The position numbers were made by a program, and so were the translations under genes. From NCBI RefSeq assembly GCF_000960995.1, contig NZ_CP009434.1:1798001-1862000 (forward strand): a DNA stretch of 64,000 nt. Direction: 5' to 3'. The notes below the pieces were generated by a model that did not search any database, was not told the DNA's origin, and saw only the letters and a list, made by a program, of their open reading frames with translations. Of the stretch, positions 27,176-37,290 are shown one piece after another; the stretch's first letter is position 1, and each line of letters begins with the position of its first letter. Origin of the DNA: Burkholderia glumae LMG 2196 = ATCC 33617 (GTDB taxonomy: Bacteria; Pseudomonadota; Gammaproteobacteria; Burkholderiales; Burkholderiaceae).

Positions 27176-27529
27176 ATGATCGCCAACTTCCTGACCGGCC
27201 TCGTCGCCGCCATCCATGTCTATATCGTCGTACTCGAAATGTTCCTCTGGACCACGCCGGCCGGCCGCCGCGCGTTCGGCCTGACGGCGGACTTCGCGCA
27301 GCAGACGCGCGTGCTGGCCGCCAACCAGGGCCTCTACAACGGCTTCCTCGCGGCGGGGCTGATCGCCGGGCTGGTGTCGGCCGAGCACGGCCATGCGTTC
27401 AAGCTGTTCTTTTTGATCTGCGTGGTGGTGGCCGGCGTGTTCGGCGCGGCCACCGCGAGCCGGCGCATTCTGTTCGTGCAGGCGCTGCCGGCCGCGCTCG
27501 CGCTGGCCGCGCTGTTCGCGAAGGTCTGA
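27176..27529 (+). CDS. DUF1304 small integral membrane protein
   Basis: A 117-residue hydrophobic protein with about four membrane segments (residues 2-20, 48-65, 72-90, 96-115). It contains the family pattern IHVYIVVLEMFLWTTP and AANQGLYNGFLAAGL, typical of DUF1304 proteins. The family's function is unknown. The ATG at 27176 gives the usual length. It is a single gene on the plus strand between two minus-strand genes. Confidence 0.9.
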   Translation: MIANFLTGLVAAIHVYIVVLEMFLWTTPAGRRAFGLTADFAQQTRVLAANQGLYNGFLAAGLIAGLVSAEHGHAFKLFFLICVVVAGVFGAATASRRILFVQALPAALALAALFAKV

Positions 27530-27715
27530 AGCCCGGCAGGCAGGCGCGGCGCGCCATGCGCCACGCCCGGCGGCAGGCGCCGTGGCGCGCGCCGCCGGCC
27601 GTCCCCCTGCCCCCTCCACGGCCGCGGCGTTGCGACGAGCCGCCCGCCTGAGCGGCCAGGCCGCCCCCAGGCCGCACACCGCCGCCGTCAGCGCTGCGGT
27701 CCGAGCCGCGCGCCG

Positions 27716-29041
27716 CTATCGCGTCAGATGCGTGCGCAAGCGCTCGACGATCGCCTCGAAGCCGGGGCGGCTGCCCACCTCGGGGCTCAGGCACGCCGCC
27801 GTCAACGAGGCCAGTTCGTCGAGCGCGGCCGAGCGGCGCGCCTCGGTGCGCTCGAGCAACTCTTCCAACAGGCAGCCGAAGGCACGCACCTCGATGCGCT
27901 GCAGCGCGAAGCGCCGCGCCGCGTCGTGCGGGTCGTACAGCGAGGCGGCGCCGAAATCGCCGAGCAGGGCATGGCCGGCGCCGTCGTGCAGGATGTTGTG
28001 CGCGTAGAGATCGCCATGCACGATGCCGCGCCGATGCAGGTGCGCGGCCGCCGAGGCGATGCCGTGCGCGATGCGCAGTGTCGCGCCCAGGTCGAAGCGC
28101 CGGTCGTCCGGATAGACGTCGCGCGTGCAGCTGTCGAAGCTCGGCGGCGCCGCGAGCACCTCGAAGTCGTGTTCGATCAGCGGCATCACCAGCCCCTGCT
28201 CGCCGATCGGATGGTCCCTCAGCTTGCCGAGCGCGCCGATCAGGTTCGGATGCGTGCCGGCATGCAGGCAGGCCGCCATCTCGCGATCGGGCAGGCCGTC
28301 GCTGGTTACCGCGCCCTTGAACAGCTTCACGGCCACCGCCTGCTGCGGATGATGGTCGGCCGACAGCCGGATCGCGCGATGGATCACGCCGGAAGCCCCC
28401 TCGCCGAGCTTCTGGCCGAGCGCGAGCGTGGCCCAGCCGATCTCGCCGACCGCGCTGTCGGCCGCGGCTTCGGCCTCGGCCGCGCACGGATTGCCCGCGT
28501 AGGCCAGCCAGGCCAGGCGCGGCAGCCGCAACAGCCACTCGGGCAGCGCCGCGAACCGGTTCGCGGCCAGCCGCACCAGTTCGAGCCGCGTGCAGGCCGC
28601 CATCTCGTCGGGCAGCGCGCTCAGGCGGTTGCCCGCCAGCATCAGCTTTTGCAGCTCGGCGCAGCGGCCCAGCTCGGGCGGCAGCGCCGCGATCTGGTTG
28701 TCGGTCAGGATCAGCCAGCGCAGCCGCGGCGGCAGCGCGGCGCCCGGCACCTGACGAATCCGGTTCGCCTTGAAGCCCACCATGCTCAGCTGCGCGCATT
28801 CGCCGAGCACCGCCGGCAATTCGGTAAACGGATTGTTCGAGGCGAACAGCACGCGCAGCCTCGCGAGCCTCGGCAGGTCGTCCGGCAGCGCGCGCAGCGC
28901 GTTGCCGGACAGGTCGAGCACTTCCAGCGTGTCGGCCAGCTCGAAGATCTCGCGCGGAAATTCGGTCAGGCCGCAGGCGAGCTTCAGGTGCCGGGCGCCC
29001 GCCAGCTCGCCGGATTGCAGTTGTTCAAGTGTGGTCGTCAC
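27716..29041 (-). CDS. Leucine-rich-repeat protein kinase
   Basis: A fusion of eukaryote-like modules in 441 residues with no signal peptide or membrane segment. Residues 16-190 contain about seven leucine-rich repeats with the LxxLxLxxNxLxxLP spacing. Residues 205-440 form a protein kinase domain with a glycine loop (GEGASGV, 213-219), VAVKLFKG with Lys239, a catalytic loop where HRD is replaced by HGD (342-344) and Asn349, and DFG (362-364). The DFG, lysine and catalytic aspartate are kept, so activity is plausible. Similar LRR-kinase genes occur in other Burkholderia chromosomes. Whether it acts inside the cell or is delivered to a host is not shown; I found no hrp-type box in its upstream region. 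Confidence 0.88.
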   Translation of the reverse strand: MTTTLEQLQSGELAGARHLKLACGLTEFPREIFELADTLEVLDLSGNALRALPDDLPRLARLRVLFASNNPFTELPAVLGECAQLSMVGFKANRIRQVPGAALPPRLRWLILTDNQIAALPPELGRCAELQKLMLAGNRLSALPDEMAACTRLELVRLAANRFAALPEWLLRLPRLAWLAYAGNPCAAEAEAAADSAVGEIGWATLALGQKLGEGASGVIHRAIRLSADHHPQQAVAVKLFKGAVTSDGLPDREMAACLHAGTHPNLIGALGKLRDHPIGEQGLVMPLIEHDFEVLAAPPSFDSCTRDVYPDDRRFDLGATLRIAHGIASAAAHLHRRGIVHGDLYAHNILHDGAGHALLGDFGAASLYDPHDAARRFALQRIEVRAFGCLLEELLERTEARRSAALDELASLTAACLSPEVGSRPGFEAIVERLRTHLTR

Positions 29042-29325
29042 GAGCGGAACCGGCGGCGGCCGGCATGGAGGGAGGACGTTCCGATTCTACCGGGATCGCC
29101 CGCGCGGCGAGCGCGAAAAGACCCGGATGCGGCTCGCGCGCCAGGCATGACGCTTGCGCCTCGCCCGCTGCGGCGCTCGGCGCTGCGCCGCGTGCGCCGA
29201 GCGGCGCACGCCACCCATCGTGCCGCGACCGGATCGACCGCAAACCGCCACCGCACCGCGCGTGGTAGCGTGCATCGACCTCAGGCCGCCGCGCCCACCG
29301 CCACCCATCCCATGAGGGCCATCGC

Positions 29326-31362
<2,037 letters not shown>

Positions 31363-31375
31363 GGCGCGGGCGACC

Positions 31376-31394
31376 GGCGGCGCGAGGCGCCGCC
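31376..31394 (+). terminator. Hairpin after transketolase
   Basis: A perfect 8-base stem (GGCGGCGC with GCGCCGCC) around a three-base loop, starting 13 bases after the transketolase stop. There is no T-tract, so it may work as a factor-assisted or weak terminator. Confidence 0.45.
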
Positions 31395-31570
31395 ACGCCG
31401 GCCACGCGCCACCCACCGCCCTTGCGCGACCTGCGCGAGGACCCGTTCGAACCATTCGAATCGCTCGACATCGGGCGTCGCGAAGCAGCGCCCACGGCGC
31501 CCGCCGGCAAGACACCACGCGACGACCTCACAATCGCTTGCAAGGCTTGTGCCCCGGAAATAGCCTGCGC

Positions 31571-31584
31571 TTGATCTTGGTCAA
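31571..31584 (+). promoter_or_regulatory. ANR/FNR-like site TTGAT-N4-GTCAA
   Basis: TTGATCTTGGTCAA matches the FNR/ANR/DNR consensus TTGAT-N4-ATCAA in nine of ten fixed positions. It lies upstream of the cytochrome/metal-ATPase operon, whose products fit low-oxygen control. The distance to the preferred GTG start (31912) is large, but only 60 bases to the alternative ATG (31645). Confidence 0.5.
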
Positions 31585-31911
31585 TCGCGGCGATCGATCC
31601 GCGTTCAGTCTGCGTCGTAGGCCTCCCCCTCGACCGAGACAGCGATGACGATCCATGCAATCGATTCCGGCGCGCCAGCGCCTCTTTCGTGTAGCCGTTT
31701 CGCGTCGTCGCAATCGCCGCCCGGGCGCGCCCCTTCCCCCTGTCCGCCCCCGCGCGGCCAAGCCGTCGAGTCCGCGCCCGTTCGACCGGCCAGTGCCCGC
31801 CCCCGATCGATCGATTGCGGCCCGCCAAGCAGCAGCGCCGCCGCCGGGAATGGACTTGCTACCGGCGTCGAGAAGCCGCTCAGGCAGCCGCCTGAACATG
31901 AAACACATCTG

Positions 31912-32343
31912 GTGGAAGGATTCGCGCTGCTCGGGGCCGGGCGCCGCGGCGCACTGGGTTCGCTCTACCTCTGCGGCTTGGTCGCCGCCGCCGGTGTCTC
32001 AGCCGCTTACGGAGCATCTCCCGCGCAAATCCTGAACGGCTACGCCGCCCAGTCGGGGAGCGAGCCCATTGCGTCGCGAGGCCAACAGTTCTTCACCGCC
32101 CGGCATGGCCGTGAATGGGCTTGTGCGACTTGCCATGGCGCGATGCCGACCGGCAAGGGACAACACGCAGCCACCGGCAAAACGATTGCGCCGCTTGCGC
32201 CGGCGTTCAATCCGGAGCGCTTCACGGACGCGGCAAAGACGGAAAAGTGGTTCCGCCGCAATTGCGGGGATGTGGTCGGGCGCGAGTGCACGGCGTCGGA
32301 GAAGGCCGACATCCTGAGCTGGCTGATGACGCTCAGGCCATAG
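31912..32343 (+). CDS. DUF1924 monohaem cytochrome c (SHP-like)
   Basis: Periplasmic or membrane-tethered c-type cytochrome. A single haem site CATCHG is followed by the DUF1924 signature FNPERFTDAAKTEKWFRRNC and GRECTASEKADILSWLM, as in sphaeroides haem protein. I chose GTG at 31912, which gives 143 residues and a hydrophobic signal segment ending near ASPAQ. The same frame opens at an ATG at 31645 (232 residues), whose first 89 residues are Pro/Ser/Arg-rich and unlike the family. The start is therefore uncertain. It is followed by a dihaem cytochrome and a cytochrome b, the usual partners of this family. Confidence 0.82.
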   Translation: MEGFALLGAGRRGALGSLYLCGLVAAAGVSAAYGASPAQILNGYAAQSGSEPIASRGQQFFTARHGREWACATCHGAMPTGKGQHAATGKTIAPLAPAFNPERFTDAAKTEKWFRRNCGDVVGRECTASEKADILSWLMTLRP

Positions 32344-32389
32344 CGGCGCCTGCGCGATCCACATCGACGACTTCGCTGGTGACAGCACC

Positions 32390-32875
32390 ATGAGAATCCG
32401 ACTCGCCACGGTGATTACCGCATCCACGACACTGGCCGCGGCCATGCTTTCGGCCCCCGGTTTCGCGGACGAGCAACGGCTGCAGGCAAGAGCCGTCGCG
32501 CCACTGCCGACATACCAGCAGGAGTGCGCCGCCTGCCACCTCGCGTATCCGCCGGCCATGCTGCCCGCGGATTCGTGGCGACGCATCCTGGGCAAGCTCG
32601 ATCACCACTTCGGCACCAACGCGTCGCTGGACCCCGCTTCCGTGAAGCAGCTCGACAGCTGGCTGACGACTCATGCCGCCCAAGCGGAGCGGACGACGAA
32701 CGCGCCGCCCGAGGATCGCATCACCCGCTCCAGATGGTTCATGGCCGCGCACGACGAAATTCCCGCGTCGACGTGGCGGCGTCCGGCGATCAAAAGCGCA
32801 TCGAACTGCGCCGCCTGTCATACGCGGGCCGATCAAGGAAATTTCGATGAACGATACCTTCGCATCCCGCGCTGA
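32390..32875 (+). CDS. Dihaem cytochrome c
   Basis: Exported dihaem cytochrome of 161 residues. The signal peptide ends near APGFADE, and two CAACH haem sites follow. The segment WRRILGKLDHHFGTNASLD after the first site and RSRWFMAAHDEI before the second match the DHC family found with SHP-type cytochromes. It lies 46 bases after the DUF1924 gene and overlaps the cytochrome b gene by 29 bases. It probably passes electrons between the membrane cytochrome b and the DUF1924 haem protein. Confidence 0.88.
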   Translation: MRIRLATVITASTTLAAAMLSAPGFADEQRLQARAVAPLPTYQQECAACHLAYPPAMLPADSWRRILGKLDHHFGTNASLDPASVKQLDSWLTTHAAQAERTTNAPPEDRITRSRWFMAAHDEIPASTWRRPAIKSASNCAACHTRADQGNFDERYLRIPR

Positions 32876-33578
32876 CGACGGCACGCGCGCATCCGGCCCA
32901 ACGCGGATTCTGGTATGGGACGCGCCCGTGCGCGTGTTCCACTGGCTGATGGTGGCCTCGTTCGTCGGCGCCTGGCTGACCGCGGAGAGCGAGCGCTGGC
33001 GCCTGCTGCACGCCACGCTGGGCTATACGATGGTCGGCCTGGTGGCATTTCGCATCGTCTGGGGGCTGACGGGAACGCGATACGCCCGCTTCTCCGCCTT
33101 CGTGCGCTCGCCGGCGGCGGTCATCCGCTACCTGGCGGGCCTCCTCAACGGACGTCCGGAACGGCACGTTGGCCACAATCCGGCGGGCGCCATCGCGATC
33201 ATGGCAATACTGCTGATGACAGGGGCCGTCGGCCTGACCGGCTGGGCCGTCTATGACGGCGCCGGCGGCGAATGGCTCGGCGAGCTGCACGAGGGCATCG
33301 CCAGCGCCATGCTCGCGCTGATCGTCGTGCACGTCGTCGCGGTGCTGGTGAGCAGCCTGCTGCATCGCGAAAACCTGATCGGCGCGATGCTGACCGGATA
33401 TAAAACGGGACGCGCCGACGAGAGCATTCGAACCGCGCGCTGGGGCTTGGCCGGGTTGCTGCTGGCGGCCGTCATCGCCTGGTGGTGGACCCAATGGCAG
33501 GCAGCACCGCCAACCCCGGCGGCGAACCAGGCCACCGGGGCCGCTGCGCATCTGCGGGCGGCCGACCAGGGCGACTGA
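32847..33578 (+). CDS. Cytochrome b561-type membrane protein
   Basis: A four- to five-helix membrane cytochrome b of 243 residues. The N-terminal VWDAPVRVFHWLMVASF carries the first haem-ligand histidine, LLHATLGY the second, and the later helices contain ELHEG and IVVHVVAVL with the remaining ligand histidines. A cytoplasmic Thr/Pro-rich tail follows a last membrane segment. The ATG at 32847 overlaps the dihaem cytochrome gene. It is expected to exchange electrons between the quinone pool and the two periplasmic cytochromes encoded upstream. Confidence 0.9.
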   Translation: MNDTFASRADDGTRASGPTRILVWDAPVRVFHWLMVASFVGAWLTAESERWRLLHATLGYTMVGLVAFRIVWGLTGTRYARFSAFVRSPAAVIRYLAGLLNGRPERHVGHNPAGAIAIMAILLMTGAVGLTGWAVYDGAGGEWLGELHEGIASAMLALIVVHVVAVLVSSLLHRENLIGAMLTGYKTGRADESIRTARWGLAGLLLAAVIAWWWTQWQAAPPTPAANQATGAAAHLRAADQGD

Positions 33579-33581
33579 GCC

Positions 33582-33597
33582 CGATCGAACGATCGGC
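33582..33597. promoter_or_regulatory. Perfect inverted repeat before the metal ATPase
   Basis: CCGATCG and CGATCGG flank two A residues, five bases before the ATG at 33603. It may be a small operator or a hairpin affecting translation of the ATPase. No regulator is assigned. Confidence 0.35.
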
Positions 33598-33602
33598 ATG
33601 GG

Positions 33603-35927
33603 ATGCCTGCCTCGCTCGAACTCGATGCTTTCGCCATGCGACGCCTGTTGCGCTCCATCGACTTCGTCCTGCTGCTCGTCACGGCCCTGAGCCTGATGGC
33701 CGGGCTCGGCTTGGCCGCATTCGGCCGCAGCGCGCTGGCTCACGCCTCATGGGCCGCCGGCGCAGTGCCGGTCCTCGCGGCCCTGTCGGTTTCGATTGCC
33801 CAGGCGCTGCGGCGGCACCAGGCCGGCGTCGATGTTCTCGCCCTGCTCGCCACGGGTTTCGCGCTGGCCCTCGGCGAATATCTCACCGCCGCGGTGATCT
33901 CGCTGATGCTGGCGAGCGGGCGCGCACTGGAAACCTATGCGCAGGAACGCGCACGACGCGAAATGACGGCGCTCCTGGCTCACGCGCCGCGCTACGCCAA
34001 TCGCTTCGAGGCAGGCCAGTGGTGCCGCGTGGAGCTGGACGCGGTCGGTGCGGGCGATCGCCTGCTGGTGCGCAGCGGCGAGTGGGTGCCGGTCGATGGC
34101 ACGCTCGCCGGCCACGCCCAGTTGGACGAGTCGGCACTCACCGGCGAATCCGTGCTCCGGTCGCGCCGGCCCGGCGAGGCGGTGCTCAGCGGCGTCGTCA
34201 ATGCGGGGGCCGCGTTCGAGATCGTGGCCGCGGCGGCCGCGCGCGACAGCACGTTTGCCGGAATCGTCCGCATGGTGCAGTCCGCGCAGCAGGAGCGCGG
34301 CCCCGCTGCGCGTCTCGCGGACCGCTATGCACTGCTTTTCATCCCCGCCGCCATGCTCCTTGCCGGCGGCAGCTGGCTGATAACCGGCGACGCCGTGCGG
34401 GCCCTGGCAGTGCTCGTCACTGCCACGCCATGCCCATTGATCCTGGCGGTGCCGGTGGCGATCGTCTCGGGGATGTCGCGTTGCGCGAAACGTGGCGTGC
34501 TCGTCAAAGGCGGCGGCGCGCTGGAACGGCTCGCGCGGGCAAGCATCATGTTCTTCGACAAAACCGGCACGCTTACCGGCGGCCGTGCCCGGCTGGTCGC
34601 TGTCGAAAGCGATCCCGGCACGACGCCGGAGCGCGTGTTGCGGTTCGCCGCCTCGCTTGCGCAAGCTTCGGGCCATGTGATTTCCGAGGCGCTGACCACG
34701 GCGGCACGCGAACGCCATCTCGCGCTTGCCGTGCCCGCCCGCGTTGTCGAGCGGCCGGGGGCGGGACTGACCGGCGAGGTTGAGGGGCGGGCCGTCGCGA
34801 TCGGCTCGTTTGCCTATGTCGCGACGGTCGCGGCGCCCGCGCAATGGAGCAAGGCATTCCTGCGGCGGGTGGCCAGCGAAGGCGCCACGGCCGTGTTCGT
34901 GAGCGTCGACGGTGTGATGGCGGGCGCCATCCTGATGGCCGATCGGATTCGCCTGGAGACGCCACGGGCGCTAAGGCTGCTGCGGCGCGAAGGAATCCGG
35001 CGCCTCGTCATGCTCACCGGCGACAGGCGCGACGTGGCCGAGACCATCGGTGCGGCGCTCGGAGTCAGCGAAGTGCGCGCGGAACAAACGCCGGCAGACA
35101 AGCTCGCCGCGATCCGGGCCGCCCGAGCGGAAGGCACCGTCATCATGGTGGGCGATGGCATCAACGACGCCCCTGCGCTCGCCGCCGCCGACGTCGGCAT
35201 CGCGATGGGCGCGCGGGGCGCGGCGGCCTCGTCGCAGGCGGCAGACATCGTCCTGCTCGTGGACCGCTTGGACCGCCTCGTGGAGGCCTTACGAGTGGCT
35301 CGCCGCACCCGACGGATCGCGCTCCAGAGCGTGGTGGCCGGCATGGCGCTTTCGTTCGCGGCCATGGCGGTCGCGGCCTTCGGCTACCTGCCCCCCTTGG
35401 TGGGTGCGATGCTTCAGGAACTCATCGACGTGGCCGTCATCATGAATGCACTGCGCGCGCTGCGGGTCCCCCCCACCATGACGGCCGGCGGTCTCTCGCG
35501 CGCCGAAGCGGACCGGCTGAAAGCCGGCCACGTGCAGCTCGGCCCGATGATCGAGCAGATCCGGGCCCTGGCCGACGCGTTGCCGCGATTACCTCGAACC
35601 GCAATCGCAGGCGCGCTCGCCAGCGTGAACGAGTCGCTGGCCCGGGAACTGATCCCGCACGAGCAACGCGACGATACGGAGGTCTATCCGGACCTCGCGC
35701 GCCTGCTCGGCGGCGAGGACCCCATGGCGGCAATGAGCGGCATGCACCATGAGATATTTCAGATCACCCGCCGGCTCAGGCAGATGACAGCGGAGGTGCC
35801 GAGCGAGGGGCCCGACGCGGACAGCGTTCGGGAATTCCAGAGGCTCCTATATGGGCTCGATGCGATCGTGCGCTTGCACTGCGCGCAGGAGGACGAACTG
35901 GTCCACGCGCTGGGCGACGAGGTCTGA
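33603..35927 (+). CDS. P1B-5-type metal ATPase with C-terminal hemerythrin domain
   Basis: Metal-transporting P-type ATPase of 774 residues. It has no N-terminal metal-binding domain. Catalytic motifs are TGES (180-183), the membrane metal site TPCP (275-278), DKTGT (319-323) and GDGINDAP. After the last membrane helices, residues from about 640 form a hemerythrin-like domain: LIPHEQRDDTEVYP, MHHEIFQITRRL and IVRLHCAQEDEL supply the His and Glu ligands of a di-iron site. TPCP plus a C-terminal hemerythrin defines the P1B-5 subgroup, which includes Sinorhizobium Nia, linked to Fe and Ni export. It follows the cytochrome b gene by 24 bases and is likely cotranscribed with it. The metal here is inferred. 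Confidence 0.92.
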   Translation: MPASLELDAFAMRRLLRSIDFVLLLVTALSLMAGLGLAAFGRSALAHASWAAGAVPVLAALSVSIAQALRRHQAGVDVLALLATGFALALGEYLTAAVISLMLASGRALETYAQERARREMTALLAHAPRYANRFEAGQWCRVELDAVGAGDRLLVRSGEWVPVDGTLAGHAQLDESALTGESVLRSRRPGEAVLSGVVNAGAAFEIVAAAAARDSTFAGIVRMVQSAQQERGPAARLADRYALLFIPAAMLLAGGSWLITGDAVRALAVLVTATPCPLILAVPVAIVSGMSRCAKRGVLVKGGGALERLARASIMFFDKTGTLTGGRARLVAVESDPGTTPERVLRFAASLAQASGHVISEALTTAARERHLALAVPARVVERPGAGLTGEVEGRAVAIGSFAYVATVAAPAQWSKAFLRRVASEGATAVFVSVDGVMAGAILMADRIRLETPRALRLLRREGIRRLVMLTGDRRDVAETIGAALGVSEVRAEQTPADKLAAIRAARAEGTVIMVGDGINDAPALAAADVGIAMGARGAAASSQAADIVLLVDRLDRLVEALRVARRTRRIALQSVVAGMALSFAAMAVAAFGYLPPLVGAMLQELIDVAVIMNALRALRVPPTMTAGGLSRAEADRLKAGHVQLGPMIEQIRALADALPRLPRTAIAGALASVNESLARELIPHEQRDDTEVYPDLARLLGGEDPMAAMSGMHHEIFQITRRLRQMTAEVPSEGPDADSVREFQRLLYGLDAIVRLHCAQEDELVHALGDEV

Positions 35928-35963
35928 AAGCGAAGCAAGCCGCCGCGCCTGGTGGAGCATGGC

Positions 35964-35999
35964 GCCGGCAGAGCAAACACGCACCTCTGCTCTGCCGGC
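35964..35999. terminator. Strong hairpin between convergent genes
   Basis: A perfect 12-base stem (GCCGGCAGAGCA with TGCTCTGCCGGC) closes a 12-base loop. It starts 36 bases after the ATPase stop and lies between convergent genes, so it could end transcription from both sides. There is no long T-tract. Confidence 0.6.
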
Positions 36000-36096
36000 A
36001 CGCCGTGCCTGGCCTGACTGCTGCCATCATTCGAGCATCGGCGAACGGGCAATCACCAGGCGCCCGCTCGACAGCACGCCGAATGAGGCCGCCGGA

Positions 36097-37209
36097 TCAG
36101 GAATGCAGGCCCTTCGACCTGAGATAAACCGTAAGCCGGTAGCTATCGTCACTGGTGATGGTCTTGAAGCCCTGATCGATCAGATAGTTCCAATCGCCAC
36201 GGAGATCCTGGGTATCCTTCAAGGTCGGGCTGACCACCAGCAGCGAATCAAGCGTATAGCAGCACTGCCCCGTATTCTTGAAGAACTCGCCCTTCGACGG
36301 GTTCGCATCGGGAAGCGCATTGAATACGCCGACGTTGTAGTAATCGCGCCTGACCTGATTCATATAGTTTTGAAGCAGTCCGCCGCGATTCTTCACGTCG
36401 ATTTCAAAGACCTGGCCCGAATACCAGTTCTTAATGACGCTGCCCACATCGATCTTGGTGAGCATGTTGGGCGTAAACACCGGAATCGCGGTGCTCAGGC
36501 CAGGGCCGCCGACGGCGTTCAGGAAGCTCTGATACGACGGGAAGGTGGTGGCGTTCACCTTCATCGCAAAGTAATCGGATTTCTGATAGATACTGCCCTT
36601 GCCCGGATCCGTAACATTGCCCTCGGCCTTGATAATCTTGCCGATGGCCGTAACCGCGGAGGCGGTTTTCGTATCGAAAACGAGAATCGAGCGATACTTG
36701 AACTTGATCCACCCGTCGATGACCTTTTGAATCGTGGGAATGCTCTCACGGGTGATTTTCGATCGGTCCGGCGACAAGAGCCTCGCGTAGCTCAAGGTGA
36801 AGGAGCTGATCGAATCGACGCTCGGATTGTATCCGGTGTTTTTATAGGGATCGTACTTTTGCTGCCTGGCTCCCTGCCAGATGCTGGTGGTGCGGCCAAG
36901 GTTGAAATCATGCATGGCGACCGGCACGCCATCGCGCGTCATCTTGACGTCGATTTCGATGCCGTCCATGCATCGCGAATCGGCTTGCGCAAAAGCCGTG
37001 TACGAATTCTCGGGAGCGTTGTTCCCGGCCAGATAGCCGCCCCACAGCCCTCGATGCGCCAGCACGGTTACGTTGGAGCCGTCATACAGATCGGCCATGG
37101 TCTTCGACGGCGATTGCACGCAGTCCGTATCTGCGTTCGCGTATAAGGGAAACAAAAAAATTGAACCAACCATAAGCGCGGTGCAAGCGCCAAGTTTTCT
37201 GATGTTCAT
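36097..37209 (-). CDS. Exported glycerophosphodiester phosphodiesterase
   Basis: GDPD-family TIM-barrel phosphodiesterase of 370 residues. It has an N-terminal signal peptide (hydrophobic run ending near LYANA). The catalytic signature HRG...PENSYTAF and GIEIDVKMTRDGVPVAMHDFNLGRTT supplies the metal-binding Glu/Asp and both catalytic histidines. It should cleave glycerophosphodiesters in the periplasm or outside the cell. I chose the ATG at 37209; an earlier ATG at 37272 would bury the signal. G+C is clearly lower than in the flanking genes, which suggests acquisition together with the next gene. Substrate and any virulence role are unknown. Confidence 0.85.
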   Translation of the reverse strand: MNIRKLGACTALMVGSIFLFPLYANADTDCVQSPSKTMADLYDGSNVTVLAHRGLWGGYLAGNNAPENSYTAFAQADSRCMDGIEIDVKMTRDGVPVAMHDFNLGRTTSIWQGARQQKYDPYKNTGYNPSVDSISSFTLSYARLLSPDRSKITRESIPTIQKVIDGWIKFKYRSILVFDTKTASAVTAIGKIIKAEGNVTDPGKGSIYQKSDYFAMKVNATTFPSYQSFLNAVGGPGLSTAIPVFTPNMLTKIDVGSVIKNWYSGQVFEIDVKNRGGLLQNYMNQVRRDYYNVGVFNALPDANPSKGEFFKNTGQCCYTLDSLLVVSPTLKDTQDLRGDWNYLIDQGFKTITSDDSYRLTVYLRSKGLHS

Positions 37210-37290
37210 AGTCGTCGCGGCCTGTACTGGATTAATTTGATTGACTTGCCAAACACTACCCATCTGATTCAAATTTTTAAAGCAATCCTT

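Larger units (their letters stand above)
31363..31911. other. Intergenic region before the cytochrome operon
   Basis: About 550 bases. It contains a terminator-like hairpin (31376-31394) and an ANR/FNR-like site (31571-31584). Frames are open here in G+C-rich sequence, including an in-frame extension of the DUF1924 gene from an ATG at 31645, but codon use and composition look non-coding. It may be a long 5' leader. Confidence 0.5.

Noticed and set aside
31645..31911. ATG-started N-terminal extension of the DUF1924 gene
   Set aside because: The added 89 residues are low-complexity and would put the signal peptide inside the protein; kept only as an alternative because of the nearby ANR-like site.
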